Positions 50,615 through 63,880 of a stretch of 64,000 nucleotides of DNA are shown here, piece by piece; the first letter of the stretch is position 1; each line of letters opens with the position of its first letter. The DNA is from Oceanobacillus jeddahensis. GTDB taxonomy: Bacteria > Bacillota > Bacilli > Bacillales > Amphibacillaceae. A model generated the notes under the pieces. The model saw only the letters and a program-made list of their open reading frames with translations, had not been told where the DNA came from and did not search any database. The position numbers were made by a program, and so were the translations under genes. The stretch spans positions 326,889 through 390,888 of the forward strand of contig NZ_CCDM010000004.1 in the NCBI RefSeq assembly GCF_000750635.1, read 5' to 3'.

Positions 50615-52564
50615 TCATGAAACACCCAACCCCATATCATTTGAATCATCTTTACGCTGTTTCTGAATAAACCAAATACCAAGTAAGAAAACCAGACCAA
50701 TAAGGCTGATTACAATATTTGGAATAATCAGCATTAACCCCGCAGCAAACAATATAAGACGTTCCCAATAATATGAATGACGTATAAAGAAACCTATCGT
50801 TGAACTACTTACTGCCGCCATACCAACTAAAGCTGTAATAATAGCTAAGATAATGCTGACTAGTGTTACATCCACCATAACAAGAATCGGGTTATAAACC
50901 AGTATATATGGAACAATAAAGGCAGCAATCGCCAGCTTTACCGCAGTCATCCCAGATTGAAATGGATTTGCTCTTGCTATACCGGCGCCGGCATAAGCTG
51001 CCAAGCAGACAGGCGGAGTGATATCGGCAACAATCCCAAAATAAAACACAAACATATGTGCAGCAATTGGCGCCACCCCAAACTCATTAATCAAAATTGG
51101 AGCTGCTACAGTAGCCGTAACAACATAATTTGCTGTTGTCGGAAGCCCCATTCCTAAAATGATACATGCAATCATTGTAAAAAAGAGAGCAAAAAATAAA
51201 ACGCCCCCAGACAAAGCAATTACTCCAGCTGCAAACTTCGAGCCAAGACCAGTAATACTAACAGCACCAGCAATAACACCTGCTGTACCTACTGCCGCAA
51301 TTACAGGTAAAGCCACACGGGCACCTTGTTCAAGCACATATAGTATTTTTCTGAAACCCATTCTTGTATCTTTTCTTAACAAACTAATAATAAAAGCAGC
51401 AACAATCCCCATTAAAGCAGCACGTTGGGGTGTAAATCCAATCATGATAGTACCAATAATCACAAATATTGGTGCTATCATATAACCGTCTCGTACAATT
51501 AATTTTTTGAAGCTGGGAAGATCTGCTTTTGGCAACCCGATAACCCCAAATTTTTTTGCTTCAAAGTGCGTACCAATAAATATACCACTAAAATATAAAA
51601 GAGCCGGAATGACCGCTGCCAGCATAATCGTACCATAGGAAACTCCAATATATTCCATCATTATAAATGCAGCCGCACCCATAATCGGGGGCATAATTTG
51701 TCCTCCAGTTGAAGCAGTCGCTTCTGTTGCAGCAGCAAATTCCGGTTTAAATCCTGAGCGTTTCATCATTGGTATCGTAAATGATCCTGAAGCAACCGTG
51801 TTACCAACCGAACTTCCGGATACCATCCCCTGTAAGGCACTTGCAACTACAGCAGTTTTAGCAGTACCTCCTGTAAATCTTCCTGTTATTGCCAAAGCTA
51901 AATCATTAAAAAACTGCCCTATTTTCGTATGAACGAGAAGTACCCCAAAGAATAAAAACAGAAATATAAATTTGGCAGAAATCTGAATAGGTGTTCCAAA
52001 AACACCACTTTCCTGATACCAAAGATTCGTAGCTATCTGATTTGCCGAAAAACCAGGATGAGACAGGATTTTCCCCGGAATGAAATTTCCAAAATAAGTA
52101 TACAAAATAGCTACACTCGCTACAATAACTATAGGCAACCCAACAGTTCTTCTTGTAGCTTCCAGGAGTAATAATATCCCTAAAATCGATATAAAAATAT
52201 CAGTCGTTGCATATCCGGAAATCCTGCTTTGAAGAATCGAATCGAAAAATATTATTTTATGATAAGTCACATACATAGCAGTAAATGCAAATATGACATC
52301 ATACCAAGGAACGGTTGTTTGCTTTTTTTGTAACCCTTTCTTTACTGGAAATAGCAGAAATATAATCCCCAAAGCAGTGCCTAAGTGAATTGCTCCTTGC
52401 TGTTGAGTTGGTAACGTTCCAAAATAGGCAGTGTATAAATGAAAAAGGGTCAAGGAAATCCCAAGGAATGTAACAACCCAAGCCCACTTTCCGATTTTCT
52501 TTCTATATGTACTTTCCCTGTCATATTTTTCAAGAATGTCATTAGCATTTTCTTTTTTTGGCAT
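50615..52564 (-). CDS. TRAP transporter fused 4TM/12TM permease (TAXI type)
   Basis: A 649-residue inner-membrane protein that joins the small DctQ-like and large DctM-like TRAP subunits in one chain. The N-terminal helices (about 25-130) precede the DctM core with repeated SGSSVGNTVASGSF, GGQIMPPIMGAAAF and, in the second half, MGLPTTANYVVTATVAAPIL with its Na+-coupling region. The C-terminal about 100 residues add further helices. It moves a carboxylic acid driven by sodium. The gene lies 174 bp after the binding-protein gene. The ATG follows GGGGGAGACTAA. Confidence 0.92.
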   Translation of the reverse strand: MPKKENANDILEKYDRESTYRKKIGKWAWVVTFLGISLTLFHLYTAYFGTLPTQQQGAIHLGTALGIIFLLFPVKKGLQKKQTTVPWYDVIFAFTAMYVTYHKIIFFDSILQSRISGYATTDIFISILGILLLLEATRRTVGLPIVIVASVAILYTYFGNFIPGKILSHPGFSANQIATNLWYQESGVFGTPIQISAKFIFLFLFFGVLLVHTKIGQFFNDLALAITGRFTGGTAKTAVVASALQGMVSGSSVGNTVASGSFTIPMMKRSGFKPEFAAATEATASTGGQIMPPIMGAAAFIMMEYIGVSYGTIMLAAVIPALLYFSGIFIGTHFEAKKFGVIGLPKADLPSFKKLIVRDGYMIAPIFVIIGTIMIGFTPQRAALMGIVAAFIISLLRKDTRMGFRKILYVLEQGARVALPVIAAVGTAGVIAGAVSITGLGSKFAAGVIALSGGVLFFALFFTMIACIILGMGLPTTANYVVTATVAAPILINEFGVAPIAAHMFVFYFGIVADITPPVCLAAYAGAGIARANPFQSGMTAVKLAIAAFIVPYILVYNPILVMVDVTLVSIILAIITALVGMAAVSSSTIGFFIRHSYYWERLILFAAGLMLIIPNIVISLIGLVFLLGIWFIQKQRKDDSNDMGLGVS

Positions 52565-52658
52565 TTAGTCTCCCCCTTTGTTCATTTGTATAATTATCAT
52601 TCTTCAATTACTCTTTAAAATCATAGATTAAGAAAACTCACGGTAATTACTCTAAATT

Positions 52659-52684
52659 GGGGAGGAATAATCTTTGTCCTCCCC
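52659..52684 (-). other. Intercistronic hairpin between binding protein and permease genes
   Basis: GGGGAGGA and TCCTCCCC pair perfectly (8 bp) around a 10-nt loop. No long T-run follows on the minus strand. Partial termination here would give more binding protein than permease. Confidence 0.6.
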
Positions 52685-52738
52685 TGATATGACGTAAATT
52701 TCAATTACACAAATTCACTCGACCATCACTCAATAGCT

Positions 52739-53725
52739 CTACTTCGCTATTTCTTCAAATCCTTCAATACCGCTATCCTCAAGGGTAACGATTTGAACAA
52801 CTTCCGGATAAATATGACCAATAAAGGCAGCATTTGTCACTTCATTATCTTCAAAGTCTCCGTCTCCATTTATTGCATCTTGTGCCGGTACATGTACAGT
52901 CATACCTAAATCCATATTTCCATCACGGATGCTGACAAGATTTTCTATAGAGGCGCCGGTTTCTGTATTAGTTACGCTTATACCATCAATAGTATTATTC
53001 CAAATTGTTGCCATTTCTCCTCCAAGCGGATAATATGTTCCACCTTGACTACCTGTTCCTAAAATAAAATCACTTTTCTCTTCATTAACATTTAATTCAG
53101 CAACTGGGTTATCCACTGTTAACCCCTGCTCTTCATAATAACGTTTTGCTCCCGGATGAATCGGTAAGCCTTCTGAACCCGATAATGCATTTTCAAGTAT
53201 CATATGTTCCGATTGCGCATGCGTATTATCTTCTGCATTTTCAATCATGCTTTTTGCTAATTCATAACCCATTTCTTCATCAATCGTATCCGTATTTCCC
53301 ATTAAAACAGCATAAGCAGTTACTGTTTCCACATCCTCTTCAAGGAAATCATACGTTTCTGCAGGGATAGTATATCTTAAATACCCACTATTTTCTTCCA
53401 TATAATTAATTGCATCCTCTGTTAAACTGATCATCTTTACATTCCCTGCAGAAGCTTGTAAACTTTCAATACTACCTGCAGGAACTCCTAGAATACCAAC
53501 GGAAATATCAATATTTCCATCCTGCACCATGTCTGCTGCATCACCAAAGCCTTCTTGATACTCACTATAGTCATCTTCAGTGATTCCATATGCTTCAAAT
53601 ATCAACTTGGAAACTGAATTTGTTTCACTTGCTGGAGGGCCAATTGCAATACTTGTATCTCCACCTCCACAAGCTGCGAGCAACAATACTCCAGACATCA
53701 CGATAAACAAAATTATTTTCTTCAT
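52739..53725 (-). CDS. TAXI-type TRAP solute-binding lipoprotein with swapped halves
   Basis: A 328-residue exported lipoprotein; signal peptide with lipobox L-A-A-C, Cys20. In the TAXI family the mature protein starts with the strand -SDFILGTGSQGGTYYPLGG- and only later reaches -IAIGPPASETNSVSKLIFEAYGI-. Here the latter follows the lipobox at once, and the normal first half (FILGTGSQGGTYYPLG... EVVQIVTLEDSGIEGFEEIAK) forms the C-terminus, ending where the normal second half would begin. All strands seem present, once each. It is thus a probable circular permutation, with the linker GLTVDNPVAELNVNEEK joining the old ends. The ATG at 53725 follows GGGGAGAGAG. It works with the permease at 50615. 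Confidence 0.85.
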   Translation of the reverse strand: MKKIILFIVMSGVLLLAACGGGDTSIAIGPPASETNSVSKLIFEAYGITEDDYSEYQEGFGDAADMVQDGNIDISVGILGVPAGSIESLQASAGNVKMISLTEDAINYMEENSGYLRYTIPAETYDFLEEDVETVTAYAVLMGNTDTIDEEMGYELAKSMIENAEDNTHAQSEHMILENALSGSEGLPIHPGAKRYYEEQGLTVDNPVAELNVNEEKSDFILGTGSQGGTYYPLGGEMATIWNNTIDGISVTNTETGASIENLVSIRDGNMDLGMTVHVPAQDAINGDGDFEDNEVTNAAFIGHIYPEVVQIVTLEDSGIEGFEEIAK

Positions 53726-54207
53726 TTCTCTCTCCCCTTTTATTATTTTTATGAAATCAGTCATGAATTCCCCATGATTTGATTATTTCCGAATATATTT
53801 CCCATATGTTATTCTCTGTCTATAAACATAAATGGTACATGCAGTTACATTTTGTATATAATAAACTTGATATAATCATATTAGATAACCTATTTTGATT
53901 AATGTCGAACCATGAAACCGCTATCATTATATAAGAGGAAAAATAAATGACATGTAAAGGCACTTCCATTTTTGTTCTCCTGCACATCATGCGGGTTTTA
54001 CTAGAGTTATTGCAATCGCCATTAGTTTTGGCTCACGAACCATTATTTTTTGTATTTAAAACAGTATAAAATAAAATCTTTTAAAAAAAGAGAAAAAATT
54101 ACATTTCTTAAAATATATTGAATATTAATTTGATAAGACTTATTACGAACTGAATGTCATTATCAACAATTCTACAGTCATTTACATCAAAGATAATTTT
54201 CAAACTC
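53726..54207. other. Gap upstream of the TRAP operon (482 bp)
   Basis: The region carries the TRAP promoter and about 350 bp of AT-rich sequence. I see no gene, repeat copy or confident hairpin. TATAATC occurs at 53872-53878 on the plus strand only. Confidence 0.4.
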
Positions 54208-54570
54208 TTACTCATAGTAACTGAACTTTCCTTGCTCTATAATTATTAATAAAATACATACTTTATTCCAGAAATAATTTAATTTCCGGAATTCCTTTAG
54301 TAGTTGGGGATGCTGTTTATGAAACTGTCCGGTATGATTATCATTTTTAAAGTTCCAGATAATCCTAATAATTTTTTGACGGAAATAATATGATTTTAGT
54401 TCAAGTTTTTTTATATTTCTGCGTTCTTTCGCAATCATCCCGTTTAAAGTAGAGAGCGATCCTGTATATCCTTGTTCATACAATGTTGTACTTGTTGCAT
54501 TCTTTCCCGTCTCCTCTTTTCGTTTACATTCGACGGACCGCACCCTCGAGAGCTGGACTTTTTGGAACAT
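54208..54570 (-). pseudogene. ISL3-family transposase remnant
   Basis: A frame of 120 codons includes TTLYEQGYTGSLSTLNGMIAKERRN, which matches the inner part of ISL3-type transposases (the E-Q-G-Y-T-G-S...L stretch), and HKQHPQLLKEFRKLNYFWNK. The DDE catalytic core and inverted repeats are missing, so it is a fragment. Confidence 0.6.
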
Positions 54571-54895
54571 CTTCCTTAGAAAACGGCTGTTCCAGATTAG
54601 AAGGCTGCTATTTCACAGGTATAACACGAGTAATTATATTCTTTATTACCTCCAAAAGTTGATGAAGAATATGCCCTCGTTCATTTCTTTGAATGATAGA
54701 CGAAGGTGCTTCTGTAACGGCCTTTGCATACGGTATAGAAGAAAAGCAAGTTAACAAAAGACACAAGCGACATGAGAAAGGTGATTCTTGTACCAAATTT
54801 GTCCCCAAGAAAAAAAGACCTATGCACATCTTGTCACATAGATCTTTAACAGGTTAGAAAAAACGAGGCGTGAGTCAGTTCACTCGAACCTCTTA
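54571..54895. other. Gap between the ISL3 remnant and the NAD(P)-binding gene
   Basis: It contains the terminator at 54814-54847 and otherwise about 240 bp where I see only short unsupported frames, perhaps decayed IS sequence. Confidence 0.4.
54814..54847 (-). terminator. Terminator after the NAD(P)-binding gene
   Basis: AAAGATCTATG and CATAGGTCTTT pair over 11 positions (one wobble) and are followed on the minus strand by a T-run. Confidence 0.8.
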
Positions 54896-55555
54896 TTATT
54901 TCACCGACTGTATCGCTTCTTCAACAGATGTCTCTCCACCTACTGCCCGAAATCTTTTGCCGATGGTTGTATCATTTTTCAAGCTGGTATAAATCACTTT
55001 CGCAATATCTTCCCGGGATACTTCTCCCCGTTCCACATTAGCTCCAAGATTGACCTGATTCGTACCAGGTTCATTCGTTAATAATCCCGGATGAATAATG
55101 GTATAGTCTAAATTGGTATTTAATAGCCACTCATCTGCATAGTGTTTCGCTACGACATAAGGCGCAAACGATTCGGGAGCAGATTGAATAGCTTCGCGGC
55201 TGGTATCAAAAGAGCTGATCATGATAAAGCGTTTGACATTCGCTTTTTCTGTTGCTTGAATGGTTTTCACAGCGGCGTCCAAGTCAATCATCAGGGTTTT
55301 ATCTTTTCCTGTTTTAGGACCAGAGCCAGCTGTAAACACAACCGCATCAACTCCTTTTGCCGCTTCAGCAATTGCGTCGACTTCATCCTCCAAATCAACT
55401 ACGGCAGTTTCAGCACCTATACCTTTAAAATAATCCGCTTGTTCCTGCTTGCGAATAAGTGCACGTGCCTGATCACCATTTTCTTGAATCAATTTGACCA
55501 GATGCTTTCCTATTTGTCCGTTTGCTCCAACTACTAAGATATTCAAAACACTCAC
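54896..55555 (-). CDS. Atypical SDR / NAD(P)H-binding protein
   Basis: A 219-residue cytoplasmic protein of the atypical SDR (NAD(P)-binding, YwnB/YhfK-like) group: NILVVGANGQIGKHLVKLI (dinucleotide site), VVDLEDEVDAI, VKRFIMISSFDTS and the active-site pair YVVAKHYADEWL (Y-x-x-x-K). GTG at 55555 is listed; a TTG at 55546 is better spaced from AAAGGAAAGG. A dead partial copy lies at 50089-50270. The substrate is unknown. Confidence 0.83.
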   Translation of the reverse strand: MSVLNILVVGANGQIGKHLVKLIQENGDQARALIRKQEQADYFKGIGAETAVVDLEDEVDAIAEAAKGVDAVVFTAGSGPKTGKDKTLMIDLDAAVKTIQATEKANVKRFIMISSFDTSREAIQSAPESFAPYVVAKHYADEWLLNTNLDYTIIHPGLLTNEPGTNQVNLGANVERGEVSREDIAKVIYTSLKNDTTIGKRFRAVGGETSVEEAIQSVK

Positions 55556-55745
55556 CCTTTCCTTTTGACTTCTCTCTTTTTATTGTAAAGGTTTTGGGTA
55601 GAGTTGTTAAATAATAGGATTGTGTTAGAATGCTCTGAGGGTATGCCTAGCCATGTTATTCGTTAATTTATTAGTTAGACATGGTAAAGGCATCTATTGT
55701 TCTAAATAAAATTGTCAATCTTTCTTTTTTACAAGAACAGAAAGT

Positions 55746-55973
55746 TTATTTCTGAGGTTTAATATATTCCCATACTATCAATACTATTCCAAGTATTAAT
55801 GAGATTACAGTAAAGATCATTAATCCACTTGGAATGTAAGTGAGATAAAGTGAATACTCTTCTTGACTCCACTCTCCTGAGTTAATCATTAATATGGAAC
55901 CGCTTATATATCTAGTTGCATAAAAAATTGCAGATATTAATAATAATAAACTTCCAATTAAAGACTTATCCAT
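55746..55973 (-). CDS. Small two-helix membrane protein
   Basis: A 75-residue protein with two helices (about 4-26 and 45-68) joined by a loop with SGEWSQEEYSLY and a basic end (EYIKPQK). The ATG lies 8 nt after AAAGGAG. No family is recognised. It is one of several such proteins in the window. Confidence 0.6.
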   Translation of the reverse strand: MDKSLIGSLLLLISAIFYATRYISGSILMINSGEWSQEEYSLYLTYIPSGLMIFTVISLILGIVLIVWEYIKPQK

Positions 55974-56006
55974 AATTTTAATTTCTCCTTTTCACTTATA
56001 AAACTA

Positions 56007-56730
56007 TCAGAATTTAACAACACGATATTGACGTTCAACCCACTGTTTAGGGTAAACATATTTTGTAGCATATGATTTACCTTTTGAATCATATCTTTGG
56101 TCTTGCCTTACTTTATATTTTTTATAAACATGCCTATACTCTAAACGATAATTTCCACTTTTATAAGAATAGCTTGTGTAGCCTACAGTTTTATTATATG
56201 TTGTACTTATATTAAAACCTACTAAAGCGTCAACAGCAGATTTACTGGCTTTTAGTTGACCGGTATAGCTAGTGCTAACACTCTTTGAATGAGACGCAGA
56301 TAAACTGTGTCTCCACTCGTAGTAGATGCTCCTGCATACTGCCAACTGCCATAAGTAAGCCCTTGATATGTTTTACTAGTGGCAAACCATCTTTTGGAGC
56401 GAGCAAATGGTGTAATTTCGTTTTCATATTGATCATCATGTAAATCCGAAATATTATCAGTAAAAGATATCTCCACTCCAATCGCTTCTTCTTCTCTAGC
56501 GGGAATTATTTCAGTATAAAATCAACTATTTCTTCCCCTTCTTCAAGACCTTCACTAAAATATTCACTTGTTTCATCATTAACACCTAGTTCTGACATCT
56601 ACTCCTCTACATCTTGCCATTCACTTGAAGATTGATTATCAATACTGAATGCACTAGTTTCGCTGGAATTAATAAGGCTTATAGAAGATAATACTACAAA
56701 TAACCCGACATATAAAGCAAACTTTTTCAT
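56007..56730 (-). pseudogene. Secreted protein gene, multiply frameshifted
   Basis: From ATG at 56730 (after GGGAGGTG) a signal peptide-like start (MKKFALYVGLFVVLSSISLI) and an acidic stretch are interrupted by TAG at about codon 45. A shift near 56500 leads to IIPAREEEAIGVEISFTDN, and another near 56310 to WRHSLSASHSKSVSTSYTG and the Tyr/Lys-rich end to 56007. Stitching three frames gives one exported protein of about 240 residues. The function is unknown. Confidence 0.65.
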
Positions 56731-56889
56731 CTTTTGTTGCACCTCCCAGTAATTTTTCAAAAATTATGGATATTTTGTTGATATTATCATTTCATAATTA
56801 TACCGATATTATTTTTCTATTTTTTAAAATTTTCTGTAAAATAATAATGAATTTTAATCATTCAGACACAATAAATCATATAAGCCTAA

Positions 56890-57551
56890 ATTGCAATAGT
56901 AAATGCAACACTTTATCTGAAACCACTATATAGGGCTGGAATGGCATTCAGCCAATTCTCGACTTGTGTAATGTACGTATTCGAATAGATGTTCATCGTG
57001 CTTTCTTTTTTGATAAATCTTCTGATGAGCCCATTATGTCGCTCGTTTGTTCCTCTTCCTCAAGAGGAGTATGAATGGGCAAAATACGTATCTATATCGT
57101 TTTCTTTTCCTCATTCAGCCAGCTCACTGAATTTGGATCCATTGTCTACTGTACTTTTGCTTTTGAATGTATTTCGAAGCTCTGGAGCGCCCTCGAATAA
57201 GCTATCTAAAGCCTTTGTTACTTCCGATGCTTGTTTTCCTTTTATTTTCCTAATGATTTCATGACGTGTTGCCCGTTCTGTCAACGTGAGCAACGCCTCC
57301 TCTTTGGACCGTTGACCAACAACTGTATCAATCTCCCAATGGCCTATCTCTTCTCTTGTATCAACGGATTTCGGACGCTCATCGATGCTTTTTCCGAGCA
57401 GCTTTTTATGTTTTCGATTCGTTTTCTTTTTGGTGGAACGACGAAGCTTTAGCTCTAAGTCTATATTTCTAAACTTAAGTAATCCGGCATCAATGCGGCT
57501 GCTTTTTCTATCTTTGGTTCGGACACACATTTTCCCATGATAACTCCGCAA
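56890..57551 (-). pseudogene. IS30-family transposase remnant
   Basis: The N-terminal HTH is missing. HKKLLGKSIDERPKSVDTRE, GHWEIDTVVGQRSKEE (first catalytic Asp) and KSTVDNGSKF (second Asp; Ser-Glu replaced by Ser-Lys) are in one frame; RGTNERHNGLIRRFI (catalytic Glu) is in another, so there is at least one frameshift. AAATTGCAATAGTAAATGCAACA near 56889-56911 looks like the right end. The other end is lost at the tRNA terminator. Confidence 0.75.
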
Positions 57552-57560
57552 AATAAAAAA

Positions 57561-57596
57561 TGCTTACAAACGTTGTTATATCAACGCTTATAAGCA
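57561..57596 (-). terminator. Terminator of the rRNA-tRNA operon
   Basis: TGCTTATAAGCGTTG and CAACGTTTGTAAGCA form a 15-bp stem with two wobbles and a 6-nt loop, followed on the minus strand by TTTTTTATTTTG. It lies 41 bp after the last tRNA. Confidence 0.92.
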
Positions 57597-57636
57597 TATC
57601 GAAAATTTCTTAAATCATCCTAAATTAACTCACTGA

Positions 57637-57718
57637 TACCGGTGGTCGGGGTCGAACCGACACTCCTTACGGAACACGATTTTGAGTCGTGCGCGTCTGC
57701 CAATTCCGCCACACCGGC
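57637..57718 (-). tRNA. tRNA-Leu (CAA)
   Basis: Class II tRNA with a long variable arm; anticodon loop CTCAAAA gives CAA. Last tRNA of the series. The acceptor stem ends with a G1-U72 pair; CCA is not encoded. Confidence 0.93.
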
Positions 57719-57727
57719 ATGTTTTGG

Positions 57728-57798
<71 letters not shown>

Positions 57799-57809
57799 AT
57801 CTCTTCTAG

Positions 57810-57881
57810 AGCGGAAGACGGGATTCGAACCCGCGACCCCCACCTTGGCAAGGTGGTGTTCTACCACTGAACTACTTCCGC
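57810..57881 (-). tRNA. tRNA-Gly (GCC)
   Basis: Stem CCACC/GGTGG with loop TTGCCAA gives anticodon GCC; 72 nt; CCA not encoded. Confidence 0.95.
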
Positions 57882-57888
57882 AAAATGG

Positions 57889-57960
57889 CTGGGCCACTAG
57901 GATTCGAACCTAGGGTACACGGGATCAAAACCCGATGCCTTACCGCTTGGCTATGGCCCA
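57889..57960 (-). tRNA. tRNA-Gln (TTG)
   Basis: Loop TTTTGAT gives anticodon TTG. TGGGCCA...TGGCCCA acceptor. CCA is not encoded. Confidence 0.94.
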
Positions 57961-57997
57961 AAGATTCATTATTAATGTATGTATTAAATATAAAAGG

Positions 57998-58071
57998 GGC
58001 GACCGGTGGGGATCGAACCCACGCGTGCCGGAGCCACAATCCGGTGCGTTAACCACTTCGCCACGGCCGCC
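57998..58071 (-). tRNA. tRNA-His (GTG)
   Basis: Loop TTGTGGC gives GTG; an encoded G at -1 (58071) opposite C73 is the His hallmark. About 37 bp separate it from tRNA-Gln, the widest gap in the series. Confidence 0.94.
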
Positions 58072-58078
58072 ATATTGG

Positions 58079-58149
58079 CAGGGGTAGTAGGAATCGAACC
58101 CACATCAAAGGTTTTGGAGACCTTCGTTTTACCATTAAACTATACCCCT
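58079..58149 (-). tRNA. tRNA-Trp (CCA)
   Basis: Stem AAGGT/ACCTT with loop CTCCAAA gives anticodon CCA. 71 nt; its place between Tyr and His matches Bacillus trnD. Confidence 0.94.
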
Positions 58150-58164
58150 ATAATATTTTATAAA

Positions 58165-58250
58165 TGGTGGAGGGAGTAGGACTCGAACCTACGAACCCGA
58201 TGGGAGCGGATTTACAGTCCGCCGCGTTTGGCCAACTTCGCTATCCCTCC
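58165..58250 (-). tRNA. tRNA-Tyr (GTA)
   Basis: Class II with a long variable arm; loop CTGTAAA gives GTA. The 3' CCA is encoded. Confidence 0.95.
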
Positions 58251-58271
58251 ACTATTACTTTTAAAAAGTGG

Positions 58272-58344
<73 letters not shown>

Positions 58345-58370
58345 ATGAACTATTTTAAAAGTTTAAATGG

Positions 58371-58444
58371 CGGTCCGGACGGGACTCGAACCCGCGACCT
58401 CCTGCGTGACAGGCAGGCATTCTAACCAACTGAACTACCGGACC
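58371..58444 (-). tRNA. tRNA-Asp (GTC)
   Basis: Stem CCTGC/GCAGG with loop CTGTCAC gives GTC; 74 nt. Confidence 0.95.
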
Positions 58445-58448
58445 ATTT

Positions 58449-58525
58449 TGGTTGCGGGGGTAGGATTTGAACCTACGACCTTTGGGTTATGAGCCCAACG
58501 AGCTGCCAGACTGCTCCACCCCGCG
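58449..58525 (-). tRNA. Initiator tRNA-fMet (CAT)
   Basis: Loop CTCATAA gives CAT. The C1-A72 mismatch and the three G-C pairs of the anticodon stem (GGG/CCC) mark the initiator. The 3' CCA is encoded. Confidence 0.95.
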
Positions 58526-58547
58526 ATATAATTTTATGAAACTTACA

Positions 58548-58623
58548 TGGTGGAGGATGCAGGGCTCGAACCTGCGACCCCCTGCTTGTAAGGCAGGTGC
58601 TCTCCCAGCTGAGCTAATCCTCC
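58548..58623 (-). tRNA. tRNA-Val (TAC)
   Basis: Stem CCTGC/GCAGG with loop CTTACAA gives TAC. The 3' CCA is encoded. Confidence 0.95.
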
Positions 58624-58634
58624 GAAGTACAATT

Positions 58635-58709
58635 TGGTGACCCGTACGGGATTCGAACCCGTGTTACCGCCGTGAAAGGGCGGTGTCTTAACCGCTTGAC
58701 CAACGGGCC
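58635..58709 (-). tRNA. tRNA-Glu (TTC)
   Basis: Stem CCGCC/GGCGG with loop CTTTCAC gives TTC. The 3' CCA is encoded. Confidence 0.95.
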
Positions 58710-58727
58710 GTGTAAAAGTTTAAATGG

Positions 58728-58816
58728 CGGAGAGCGAGGGATTCGAACCCTCGAAGCCGCGATAGCGGCTTACACGATTTCCAATCGTGCTCCTTCGGCC
58801 TCTCGGACAGCTCTCC
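58728..58816 (-). tRNA. tRNA-Ser (GGA)
   Basis: Class II with a long variable arm (AAGCCGC/GCGGCTT); loop TTGGAAA gives GGA. Confidence 0.95.
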
Positions 58817-58822
58817 ATATGG

Positions 58823-58894
58823 CTCCACAGGTAGGATTCGAACCTACGACCGATCGGTTAACAGCCGATTGCTCTACCACTGAGCTACTGTGGA
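58823..58894 (-). tRNA. tRNA-Asn (GTT)
   Basis: Loop CTGTTAA gives GTT; first tRNA after the 5S gene, as in Bacillus trnD. Confidence 0.95.
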
Positions 58895-58961
58895 ATAATC
58901 CATAATATTAAAGAAAGAAGTAATTCGCTTGTCCTTAAGGACTTAATAAGAGAATAACTCT

Positions 58962-59078
58962 CGCCTGGCGACGTCCTACTCTCGCAGGGGGAAGCCCCCA
59001 ACTACCATCGGCGCTGAAGAACTTAACTTCTGTGTTCGGCATGGGAACAGGTGTGACCTCTTCGCTATCGTTACCAGA
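58962..59078 (-). rRNA. rrf: 5S ribosomal RNA
   Basis: The minus strand begins TCTGGTAACGATAGCG and contains CCGAACACAGAAGTTAAG, the universal loop C/B region, ending in GACGTCGCCAGGC, which closes helix I with the start. About 116 nt. Ends are accurate to a few bases. Confidence 0.95.
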
Positions 59079-59212
59079 CAAGGTTGTAAAAATCAGTAAC
59101 AATCAATATTATAATCGTTTTTGAGAAAAAATCAAGTACTAATTTTAAAAATATGTATGATTTTATACCTCAAAAACTAAATAAGAGTAACGTGACATGA
59201 AAAAACTTAGAT

Positions 59213-63880
<4,668 letters not shown>

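Noticed and set aside
54608..54829. Small minus-strand reading frame (about 73 codons) in the gap before the NAD(P)-binding gene
   Set aside because: No ribosome binding site and no recognisable domain; its composition suggests chance or decayed insertion-sequence DNA.
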